The translations under genes and the position numbers were made by a program. Below, piece after piece: positions 1 to 10,822 of a DNA stretch of 64,000 nucleotides. The first letter of the stretch is position 1. Each line of letters begins with the position of its first letter. The notes beneath the pieces are model-generated. The model searched no databases. It saw only the letters and a program-made list of their open reading frames with translations, and was not told the DNA's origin. This stretch comes from Paramecium octaurelia (lineage: Eukaryota > Ciliophora > Oligohymenophorea > Peniculida > Parameciidae), in contig CAJJDP010000034.1 of assembly GCA_905182995.1 (NCBI GenBank), forward strand, positions 310,001-374,000, read 5' to 3'.

Positions 1-460
1 AAAATACTCTCCTACTTCATATACTTATGCTTATCTATCAATTATGATTATTAAATCTAACTCTTACTCTGTATAATTGCTTCTTAATTCTCTCCAAGCC
101 CCTATTTTTTTTCCATCTTCTGTGTACTAACCACCTATGTTTTTTAAGATTTGACCTTTCCAAGATGTTTTCCATTTTCCAACTTTTTTTAGATTCTATC
201 CATACTATCCATGCCATTGAAGATATTTGATCTGTTCTAAATTATTTAGAATTTCAGGAGGTTTTTAAGGGTCTTTATTGTGATCACTAAATTTTAATTA
301 ATAAAATTAACATTCTCAATATTTGGCCGTCAGTAACATACTTGATTTCTTCATTATTATTGATTATAATTTAGAATTTGGTCCTCAAAAATTGATACCA
401 AAATAATTTCTCACCTTCGAGCTCCTAAAATTAATAAATTTATACTTTTGTCATCATCAT
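1..460 (-). CDS. MORN-like repeat protein, 5' part (runs off left edge)
   Basis: Minus-strand frame beginning at an ATG triplet run (458-460 or the next two ATGs) and leaving the window at base 1, so the C-terminus is missing. Read with TAA/TAG as Gln it gives TKELEGEK, then KYVTDGQILRID, then LQWHGQYGQN, VGKWKTSWKGQ, IGGQYTEDGKKIGAWREL and VYEVGEYF. The spaced G-x-W and G-G-x-Y-x-x-x-G-x-K-x-G-x-W units resemble a large MORN-like family common in Paramecium; the function of that family is not known to me. Two small introns are needed: one of 21 nt just after the start and one of 25 nt at 287-311, whose 5' end would be GTT instead of GTA. Divergently oriented to the RING gene at 1315. The reading frame is well supported; the exact start and any biological role are not. 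Confidence 0.7.
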
Positions 461-1314
461 TAGAAGATAGATAAAATAATTTAATTTTAATTTATTCAAC
501 TTTAATTATATATAATTAAAATTTAAATAATTCCTTATTTAAATAAATGATATTTTCTTAGAAGACTAATCATCAATGTGTCATAAAAATTTATGAGATT
601 ATTATTCATTAACAATTAGTGAGTATTTCAAAACTAGTTTAACTAGTTGCTATGTTTAAAAGTCAACATTGTTATTTGATTATATTGATTACAAAATGTT
701 TGAAATTATTAAAGCTATGCATTTAAAGACTGGATTATTTAAGTATCTTCATTAATTCGATTGATGGTTTTATTTGGTTGTGTACAAATACTTTATGTAA
801 AATATCGAAATAAATCAATAATGCTATAGGGATACCAGTTTAGGTTGTAGCAAAATAAATATTTATTATTAATTATGAATAATTGAAGTGCTTTTAATTA
901 AGCCTCCACTAGTTTTGACTATTTATTCTATTATTACAACTAATGAAAGTATTGTGCATTTGAAAACGCAATAAAAATTATTTATAAAAATTGCATTGAT
1001 GTTCTATTTTATCACTTAATTAAAATTAATTAAATTAACTATCAAAAATTAGAAACAGTTTTTATAATTTACTAAGTTGCTATTGATTAAACTGAACCTA
1101 TTTATTCAAAAGTAATACTTAAAAACAAAAACTAATCATTCTAAACCATGGTATGATCTTTTTTGCATCAAAAAGTAAATTGTGTAAGTTTCTATAATAT
1201 TGAGATTAGGGAAACATTTATAGATGTAAGAAAACTTTCCATTTTAATAGAATTTCTGATTGCTTTGTAATTTTTATGATTCTTATGATAATATATATAT
1301 TATAATTAAATTAC
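461..1314. other. Intergenic, divergent promoter region
   Basis: About 850 AT-rich bases between two divergently transcribed genes. Long TGA-free frames exist here, as expected by chance in AT-rich DNA with a single stop codon, but none reads like the neighbouring proteins. No clear regulatory motif seen. Confidence 0.5.
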
Positions 1315-2708
1315 ATGTTAAATCATTTTCTAAAACTCATCTTGACGATAGAAATTACTAGGAGTTACTTACTTTAATAAGTCAACTTTAATGCGGATAA
1401 TTAATGGTAGACATTAAGTTATCCTGCTAATCAATCTATATTTATAGTTGACCAATTAGACACAAAATATTGTTACATTAGAATAACTCTAAGTGAATAT
1501 GATCCTGGTCTATCACTTATTGCAGATTATTAATAATATCCAAACATTAGCCTGTATACAAAATATAAATAAGGACACAAAGTAGACAGAATTAGGTATC
1601 AATTATATTCTAATAAAGCCAAGTTGAAAATAGGAAAACTAGGTTTCTTAAATTGTAGTCAGGAAAGGGAAAAATCTACATATTAGCAACGGGTAATAAT
1701 ACAAAAGATAAATATCTAATTTCAATTAGTGGGAGTAATGAAGAATAATGTGATAATGACTGTTCTAAAAAAGGTGTTTGTTAGGTAAAAACCCCTTATA
1801 TTATAAGGCTAATGGATGCAGTTGCCATCAGTCCTATATTGGGAATGATTGTCATCAAATATCTGAGGAATTATTAGCAGGTACCTCAAAATAATTAAAT
1901 TTTTCAAATTCGCAATAGCTTTATTTTTTCTATATTGATCTTAGACCTATGTAGGAATTCACACTCGAAATTGATTTTACTTGGTCTTAAAAAGGTGTTT
2001 CAGATTTTGATATTTGTAGGCGGTGTTTAAATTTTTGGTATCACAAAACAAAAGCTCTTTTGAAATAAAATTTCTTTAGTTATTAGAAATCTATTCCATG
2101 TGAATTTAATAATTTATTGGAAAGGACTAAAATTGAAAGAGGGTTCTCAAAACTTACACTTCCAGTTCCATCTAATTTAAGTGTTTAATCATAAATTCTA
2201 TTTTTTGCAATAGAAAAAGATCAGAATAGTGTTGATTATGTTGAATTATAAATGGATATCGTATAATTGCAAGTATATGAGAAGAAGAATAACGACAGCG
2301 AAGAAACTAATAGATTACTTTAAATAATTCTCCCAACTGTAATAGGTACAATAATTCTACTATTCCTTATATATTATTTTCTGATAAGAAGAAGAATGCT
2401 TGTTAAATAATTAAATAATGCTGTACCAAATCCTTTGGAAAACTCATATATAATTCCAAATATTAGGAATTCGGAATTAAATGTTCCTCCATACCCAACA
2501 ATATGTAGTATATGCTTGGAAGAACTTAACATTAGAAATATGGCTATAGTAAAGATTTAATGCGAGTAAAAAAAATATTGAATTTAGTCATACCTTCCAT
2601 CTAAAGTGCATATTATAATGGGCTAGATAATAAGAAAATTACAATTAAGATAATTTAAGCAATTGTCCTAACTGTATGTAATCATTTAATCAAAGAATAA
2701 TTTAATGA
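1315..2708 (+). CDS. EGF-like, single-TM, RING-H2 membrane protein
   Basis: Start MLNHFLKLILTIEI, a hydrophobic leader, followed by a long extracytoplasmic region. An EGF-like cysteine cluster follows around 1740-1860 (CDNDCSKKGVC, then CSCHQSYIGNDC). A hydrophobic stretch at about 2320-2390 (IILPTVIGTIILLFLIYYFL) followed by RRRM is a typical type I transmembrane segment with a positive cytoplasmic flank. The C-terminus is a RING-H2 finger: CSICLEEL, then CDHTFHLKC, then CPNC, stop TGA at 2706-2708. The family expectation is an E3 ubiquitin ligase acting on a membrane. Three introns are needed: 20 nt at 1643-1662 (starting GTT), about 23 nt inside the EGF unit, and 22 nt inside the RING between CE and HTF. 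The domain order is clear; substrate and compartment are unknown. Confidence 0.8.
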
Positions 2709-2781
2709 TAGTAATTACAATATTAATTAAATATCAGTTAAATACTTAAGAGTAATTTTTATTCTTATTAAGCTAGCTTAA

Positions 2782-3027
2782 ATGAGAATTTCATAAAATC
2801 TTTTTCTTTTTAGAAAAAGACTTTGTCTTCATCCTTTACCTATTCTAGCATTTCTTGCCTATCCAATTCATCACATGTTCACTCTTAACAAATATCGCTC
2901 TTACTTATAAATCCCTGAATAAGAACTGAACGAATAATTAAAATTTATATATGAAGAACAAATTGAATTTATAAGGAGTTGGGATATATCTTTTTATTTA
3001 TTGATATTAAAATAGATTTCTCTTTGA
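2782..3027 (+). CDS. Possible small protein, 81 aa
   Basis: Open frame starting MRISQNLFLFRKRL and ending ...LLILKQISL at TGA 3025-3027. The middle, TLNKYRSYLQIPEQELNEQ then EEQIEFIRSWD, has the charge mix of a real protein, and the N-terminal third is basic and hydrophobic like an organelle presequence or a membrane anchor. It begins only 73 bases after the RING gene stop. I do not recognise it. It could also be one exon of a longer gene, or a chance frame. Confidence 0.35.
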
Positions 3028-4464
3028 TCTTATTTTTCTAATAACCTATTAAGATTTTCAATTTGCAATTTGACTTTATAAACTAAATAGTCATTGTTAG
3101 GCTGAAATAATGTTTTATTTATATTGAGATTATTAAATTATAAATAAACTAAATTATTTATATAATTATAAGTATAAGTATAGAAAGCAATTTATTGATT
3201 TCTTAGTAGTTCATTGGTTAATGAGTGGCAAAAAGAGTAATGATTAGATCTTTCACCGATTGTTCATTCAAACATTCTATGCATAAAATCAAAAACAATA
3301 ATTTTTCTAAATATCATAATTCACAGCCACTTTTTCTTCTAATATGTTTGACAAAAGCTTAGAGTGACTATATCACAAGATTATTATTCTTAAATAATAG
3401 CTGACGACGTCGTCTTACATGACGTCATAAAAAGTTCTAGAATAATATTAATTAAAGATTTAAATACAAAAGGAGTACTTTCAAGACTTTACAGACAAAA
3501 TAAAAGAAATTTATATGGAATTCTGACATCTAATACTCCATATGTAGTTTAGAGAAATTATCCCCTATGGTTTTCATTCATGAAACTCTCTTCAAAATTT
3601 AGTTCAAGGATGGTTTGAAAATTCCAATAAAATCCTCCCATGCTTTAAAAATTAGACATGAATATCTCTTTACCTCCTCCATAGGGGATTAGACGTACAA
3701 CATGGTTTGCTAAATTTTATTAATTGGCAAACAGGAACTTACAGAAAAAAATTGGGATTACATTTATTGTGCTAGATGGACCTTCATGCTTACACCAATT
3801 CAACTCAGGTACACCAAGCCAAACAATTTTTATGGAATTACTTTCTCAAGTGGATAATAATCTCAGATAGATTAATTAATGTGGAATATCCCTTTGTGAC
3901 TAATCTCTTCCTAATTCTAATTATTAGAAAACAATAGGAACAATCTTTCGGTAGAGTAGACCTATCTCTTCATTTTATTTTAATAATAAATCATCCTATC
4001 TTAATAGACTATGAGCATGATTCTTTATCGCTAATTTATTGTATTCTTTAGAATAGTTATAGTTCTAGATAGAGTCATGAACTTAATTCTGCAGTTACCG
4101 TTGTACATCTCTAGCGATGTTATTATTAAATGAGAAAGAGTTATCACAATTACATTTGAATATCTTTGTAGTTACTTTAAGGTATTGTGATTAATTCAAA
4201 TCAGTTATATAATTGTTAATAGAGGAAGAGAAGAACAATATATATTATAAAAATTCTAATTAGCATTAATATTAGCTATACATTAGAGAATTAAAAAAAT
4301 AAAATTTTGAAATCCCAAAAGTGATAAAAAAAATCAATTTTTTAGAAAAAGGAATATAGAAAAATAGATACCCTATTGAAGGTTATGAAAAAAACCATTA
4401 TTTATATTCATTATTAATTACATATATGAAAATTAAGATATTCAATAATGTTGAGAACTGTATC
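3028..4464. other. Long gap containing a frame-broken coding-like stretch (about 3.5-4.16 kb)
   Basis: No intact gene found. From about 3500 to 4157 the base composition rises to gene-like levels. On the plus strand a frame from about 3665 to TGA 4155-4157 reads ISLYLLHRGLDVQHGLLNF, later LHLLCQMDLHAYTNS and QSFGRVDLSLHFILIINHP. Just upstream the same frame reads SLQNLVQGWFENSNKILPC but is cut by a TGA with no recognisable intron. Long minus-strand frames also cross this stretch, so orientation is not certain. It is either a decayed host gene or a gene whose introns I could not place. 4158-4464 shows nothing further. Confidence 0.3.
3403..3428. promoter_or_regulatory. Two adjacent CG-rich palindromes, one CRE-like
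   Basis: GACGACGTCGTC (3403-3414) is a perfect 12-bp palindrome, and ATGACGTCAT (3419-3428) is a perfect 10-bp palindrome containing the bZIP/CRE core TGACGTCA. They are separated by four bases. Such GC-rich symmetric sites stand out in this AT-rich DNA. A binding site is an inference. Confidence 0.3.
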
Positions 4465-7400
4465 TCACTAATTCGCCTAAGTGAATAGATTTTACGGTTT
4501 ATTAGCAACTTTATGAGTTTTTTTTATAAATAAGGGCTTGACTTTTTGATAAAATTTGATGAAACACTTGATTAAAGGACCTAATAATCCTACAATTAAA
4601 ATTCCTGTTTAACAAAAGCCATAATTAATAAATTAATTAGGTGTGAAATATATACTAAACTCTTTGACATAGGCAATATTTAGAATTGTAAATAACATTA
4701 CAGGTGCTTCAATCCAAACAATCGTTATAAAATCAATATCAAGAGATTTGAAATTAATTATAATGATAAAAATTACATAAGTAAAATTGATTTATGCTAG
4801 CAGAAAGCATTGATATATAGGATCATTTTACATTCCTGTTAAGGTTGTGAGAAATAAAAGTTTTTTTAATAATATTATAACTTCTAATCTGTGTGCTTTT
4901 ACAAGTTTTGGAGATATTTTGAAATAGTTGGTTATCAAATTTTGATCGATAATAAAAATCAGAACAATGAAATACAGAACACTAACAAATATACTAATAA
5001 TTGATCTAAGGGAATAGTGATTCATGGAAATTAAAAATATCAATACTTTGAAGCTCAAATCCCAGCTATTTGCATAAAATATTAAAGTCAATCCCTTTAG
5101 ACTATATAAAAATTAGGTTGCTAACACACTTTTACTTAGGCTATATCCTTTTAATGCAAACTACTCTATTAGAATTGAGTTGCTTAATTTAATCTTTTGA
5201 ACGTATATACTAGTAAACCAATAATTAAGTAAAAACCTTTTAAAATATTTTAGAAAAAAATAAAGCAATAAAAAGCAAGCGAGCTATAAAAATTATCCAT
5301 ATAAATTAGTTAAGAGATCTGCATTAATTTGATATTCTTAAAATTTGCCTGGACCATCTAAATAATAATCGTCAAAAATATTTTCAAAAAATGAGTCAAT
5401 TTTTAAATTTGTCAATAATGGTTACAATGATACTAATTCTGAAGATTGAAAGTATATCTCAAGATTCTCAGGATATTTTACATTTATAAATTTTAAATAG
5501 GATTGATATTATAAAACATCCAATATTTCTGTGAATTGAGATAATTCACCAAAAATTATTAATAAAAAACTGCATACAGCTAGCCCTACTATTATCCAAA
5601 AACTAAAGTTATATAATTAATTGGCTGCAGCTATCTAATCACTATTTAAGAGAATGAAATTTTGAAGCTTTAACTTTTTTGGGCTTGTGTCAACATCAAA
5701 ATTATTTTGATCTACTAAAGATGCATCAACAGAAACAGTTACTATAGGTGGATCATTGATTGAATATTAAAATTGAATTGCAAATAAGTAAGTAGCTTAG
5801 GTTAATTCGAATTCATTTACTTGAATTACTTCTTGAATTGAATAATTATAATAGTCTACAGATAAATCCTCAATTGTAAATTTAATTCGAGGAATTAAAT
5901 CAGATATTGGCTCATTCAATTTGACAAGATTTGTGAATGTTAATTATACATATTGATATGGATTGGTATGGTTTATATATGATAGAGATAGTTAGGTTAG
6001 GATAAAACATCTGCTTTGAAAATTAACATCTACACAATCCCAATTCTCTTCTATGTTGCACTTATTAGAACATCCATCTAGATTGTCAAAATTACCATCA
6101 TCACATTATTCCAACTAGTCAAGAATTCCATCACCGCATCTCTTCTTCTCTTTTGGGTCAAAATTATCGTTAATATCTGTTTAATTTCCAATTTAAATTT
6201 CTTGGCAAAGTGCTGTCTCTTTATCCAAAACATATTAATGATTACATTTCTTACAGATATTTCCCTTTTCACAATCAAGACAACCCTAAGAACATTAGAA
6301 CTAGCATTCAAAACAACCGTCAAATGGTTGATTATTACCATCATCACAATCCTCTTGTCCAGAAACGATGATACCATCACCACAAATGGGTCTACAAACT
6401 TAATCTACTATTTAAAAATTGTCCTCACAAATCACGCAAGTAGATAAATCTATACAAACTAAACAATTTGGAAGGCATTCAAGTCTACATTCAAAACAAC
6501 CATCATATGGATCATTATTTATATCATCACATTATTCTATAGAAAATTCAGCTACTTATCCATCTCCACATTATTGAAAACAATTATAATCTATCAATTG
6601 CCATCCATTTTCACAGAGGTAACATTAGGAATCAATACATTATAAGCACTCTAACTAACAGGTTTCTTAACATTCATTATTGGAATCATGATAGTATGCA
6701 TAGTATTTTGAAATTTCATTACTATTGCATTGTGGTAAACATTCTTATTTATCATAAGATAACTTGAAGGATGGATTACATTGTAAACATTATCCAAATT
6801 CGCACAAATAGCATTCAGAAATACAAGAAAATTAACACTAATAACAACCATCAAAACGGATGTAATTCCCATCATCGCATTCTTCAAGACTAGTTATTAT
6901 ACCATCTCCACATATTGGTATACAAGTTTTATCAAATTCTTGGTATTCCCATCCCAACTGACAATTTACACATATACCTTGAATACAGTCGCTACAACCT
7001 TCAACGCAGTCATAAACAGAAGAAAAGCAACCATCAAATGCAAAATTATTATTGTCATTACAAAGGTTTACATTCGAATTAGTTCCTAAAAATAATTAGA
7101 TATCTCTTATGCACATCCAAGGAGAAATTGGATAAAGATGTTTGTTTTAAGTTGTCAATATTGTTATTTTCACAGTAGAGCCATTATGAGGGTATTATCT
7201 AATATTTATTTATTTTTAGGTTAAGAAATAGCAAAACTCATAGGCTGAATTATCAGCTATCCAACCACCAGAATATTCAGTAGAATATACAAGGGCATCA
7301 TCTATTAAAATCTTGATTTCTGTTTAATAAGAGTTCAGTACGAATACTCTTATTGAAAAACTAATTTTGAGGTGAGACTTAAGATTATAAGTTTTCTCCA

Positions 7401-8202
7401 ATTAGGTTGCAAATACTCTTAAGCATTAAATTCCTATATGGATGAATTAAAATACCTTAACAACTTGATGGAGTGGTTTCAATTATTCCATTTTTTAACC
7501 ATCCTTCGTTATTGGAAATTGGACCAACAGTTCTACTGACAAATTATTATATGAATAAATATTCGTCAAAACAACCTGTTTAATCGCAAGAATTACATCC
7601 TGCTGGACAATTTTCAATAGATAGTGTAAAGTCAGAAATTCCCCAAACTCCTTTTTGTGACATCAATAGTATAAAAATAGTTGTGCTAGAATGTTCGAAT
7701 TTCCTGGAAATAGGAAATACCTCATCTTAATAAGATGAACTACCACATAAATTTGTACTAATTGCAGTATCTTAATACATATTATTATAAATAATTTGAT
7801 GGTCAGCATACAAGTAGAATTGGTAATTATTCCATTAGTCAATTCTAATAATTTTGGCATTAATACCTCCAAAAATTGAATGAAATTGTAACTTAATAGT
7901 GTGGATTAAGTTCAAATGTCTGATAAATTAATAGGTCATAATCTAAGGAAGAACAGTAATTTATCTTTAATATTTATTAGACACCGCAAGGAGCAACTTA
8001 AACAACGCACACGTCATTCTTTTAAGCAACGATGAGATCTACATATTAAGAATATCTTACCATTTATTGGACTGCTTTAATAAAAATTTGTATAAACAAC
8101 CTATGTTTATTAAGAAGAATTTATAAGTATTGTTAAATAAATAAGCAAGTGTTGCAGTTTGATAGTATAGGATCGAATGTTAATATATTTTTTGTAAAAC
8201 AT
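4465..8202 (-). CDS. Cysteine-rich repeat multipass membrane protein
   Basis: Start MFYKKYINIRSYTIK with a hydrophobic leader (LLIYLTILI), stop TGA 4465-4467. The N-terminal module reads YQTFELNPHYQVTISFNFW, then RIDQWNNYQFYLYADHQ and CGSSSYQDEVFP, then CPAGCNSC. The middle has at least four Cys-rich repeats of the type CGDG-x-x-x-x-x-E-x-CDDGN-x-x-x-DGC (clear at about 6840-6915, 6320-6380, 6520-6560 and 6075-6150), matching the DUF4215/Myxococcus-type cysteine-rich repeat. The C-terminal third (about 4500-5650) has several hydrophobic segments, including FVSVLYFIVLIFIID, so the protein is a large ectodomain plus a multipass membrane anchor, roughly 1,225 aa. Introns of 22 nt at 8039-8060 and 7845-7866 restore the frame; at least one more is needed by length. 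This architecture recurs in ciliates; the function is not established. Confidence 0.82.
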
Positions 8203-8991
8203 TAGAAAAAAATGAAATTCAAATATATATTATCATTTGGATAAAATTCTTATCATCAATTACGTTTGAGATGATGATATTTAATTAGAAACATGTAGAA
8301 AATGTATTATGGAATTTAATTTTAAATAAAATATTCCAAAATTAAATTTATATTTAGTATGATAATTTGAGCATAGTTTATCTCTCTAAATTTTGTTATG
8401 GAATAATATAAATATATTTATTCCTTAGCAAGTATTGCCATCACATCATGAATATTCTTATCGATTTACTTGATTAATTATTGCCATTCAAGATAAGGGC
8501 CACTTATAAAAATCTAAATAACTTTCATACCGACAAATACCAAACAACTCTCATTCTTTGATATATATATTAAAATATTGGCATCGAATGACAATCATAA
8601 ATGCAGTAAATTTCATTTTACTTATCTTTGAGTAACAACACTACCAAAATGTTAATCTGTATTTGAAAAAAATAAAGAAAATATTCTGCAATTAAAATAC
8701 TCTATATTCTGATCATTACAAGAATAATATGAATGACTGATAATTAATGAACTCAAAGTATAACTTTAATTATGAGATTCTTGCCTTAAGCTTAATACAT
8801 GACATAGACTTAGTATGTGATTGGAATCTATGAAAATAACACTATTATCTTAACTAAAGACGATAGAGTACTTAAATATTTTGATTTGAGATTTCAATGA
8901 CACAACAAATAATAGTCTTATCATATTAATTTTATATTATCATATTAAAAATATATTTTTAAATATATATAATAATATACTACTTTGGATT
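8203..8991. other. Intergenic
   Basis: About 790 AT-rich bases between divergent genes, with runs of TA and A. I see no gene or repeat of note. Confidence 0.5.
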
Positions 8992-10050
8992 ATGAAACAA
9001 AGATCGAGTTAATAATCTAAGAGATCACCACCATTATTTAAAGAAATAAAAAACAGATCCCTTTAAACTTATGAAGCTTGCTTTGAGATGGCATTTAACA
9101 TGGATGATTCGTTGTTCTTAATTTCAACATATGACGATGTATAAATATTTCAATTTAAAAATGGATTTTTCAAATTCGTCTAAAATGAGTATAAATAAAA
9201 AGGCTGTTGGATAAGATATTCGACATTTTTTAACCAAAGATAATAAATCATGCCTCCAGAAATAAAATTTGTTCGCATATATCCTATAAATTTAATGTCA
9301 AGTCCTAAATATTTATAAACCTTATAACTCCATTCTTTGCCTAATATACTCCATAATTCTCAAAAGTAAATAATAGTAGGTGGAAACGTAATACAAATTT
9401 GGAAAATAAAAAACAATAGTTGGTACTGCTCCCAAATTATCAATTAACCAGAATAAAGTTAAGTTTATGGGATATCAATAAATGATGAAGGAAATACTAT
9501 AGTAGCCTGCTGTAAAAGTCAAAAAATCGTTGTTTTAGAATGCAATTCAACTTCTAATTGGCTTGTAGCTTAGATAATACAAGTAAATCGTATTGGATAT
9601 CAAATAAGCTTTATAAACAATGAAGTCTTCACTTACTAATCGGTTTCTGAGAGAAAAATTATTTTGTATGCAAAGAATAAACAAAACTTGTTTACCAAAA
9701 GAAGAGCCTTTAAAATGGAATTTGGAGGTTCAATATATTGTCCAAAGTTCTGTTGCTTTAAATTTCCTCCAATATTCAATAAAAATAAAGAACTTTTAAT
9801 CAATAAATTTAACTAAAAGTTATAAATAATCAGATTTCATAAAGAATAAACAAACAGAGTTAAATGGGAATTAAAAATAGAATAACAATTTAAACTTGGT
9901 AGTTTTTTCTTTGTGGGTGCTATTACTCATAATGGAGATCACTTAATTACATATGAAAGAAGGGAGGGAATTTATTAGGTTTGGCAACATCGCGATGCAA
10001 GAAGAAAAAAAGGGAGATATTAATAAAATTAAAATAAATAAATAAATTGA
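8992..10050 (+). CDS. Beta-propeller-like protein, 352 aa, one exon
   Basis: A single uninterrupted frame from MKQRSSQQSKRSPPLF to TGA 10048-10050. It contains successive blade-like strand patterns: LFLISTYDDVQIFQFKNG, IIVGGNVIQIWKIKNN, YGISINDEGNTIVACCKS, FTYQSVSERKIILYAK, FVGAITHNGDHLITYE and GIYQVWQHRDARRKK. The pattern of a hydrophobic strand, a turn, then a second strand ending W-x or F-x fits a degenerate WD40 propeller of six or seven blades. No catalytic motif is visible; such proteins are usually scaffolds. Both ends are basic. The start is the first ATG after an AT-rich leader. No close family recognised. Confidence 0.75.
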
Positions 10051-10822
10051 TTTAATTTTGATCAAATTATGAAATTTATGTTCCTATTCTTAGCGAGCAC
10101 ATGGCTAGTTTTTGATTTTAGGTTTTAATATAAACATTTTGATTAGTTTATTATTCTCTTATTTAGAAAATAAATAATAAATTACTTATTATTAAACCTA
10201 AGTCATTTTTTGTTAAATATTTCATACTCAAATGAATTATAACTTTCAATAAATGTCAGATGTATTACCAATTAAATTTGATTCAAATTGTACTCCATCA
10301 TTATCACATATGCATATTCCTATTATAATATAATAATAATAATAACTTGTAATTAAACATTTGTATTTCATAATTTAAGTATTTTGTGCAGCCTTCACTA
10401 AAAGTTACTAAATTGTTTGTAATAAAATAAATTATATTACTATTATAATTTATTAACTTTAATTATCTTGTTTTTAATTAAATAGAATATTCATAATATT
10501 TCTATTTTAAGAAAAAGATTTAAAATTCCTAGATGAAAATAATATTATAGTCTAATGTCAATTTAAAATGAATATTCAATTTTCTATTTTGAATTACTCA
10601 ATCACTTGTAAATTGAGTGTCCATATTGAATATTATCATTCTTTATATGATTTTGTCCACATACACTTGCTTTTAATTAATAACTTACTGAGTTAATTTA
10701 ATGATAATATATATATATTATTTATTCTGAAGAAATGACCTAGTGTGATTAATCTTTAGCGTTCTAAAGATATCTTTAATATAAGTTGGGCTATTTAATA
10801 ACGTAAAATTATTTAATATATA
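10051..10822. other. Intergenic, convergent 3' ends
   Basis: About 770 bases between the 3' ends of two convergent genes. Very AT-rich, with a short TAA microsatellite near 10330. No gene seen. Confidence 0.5.
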
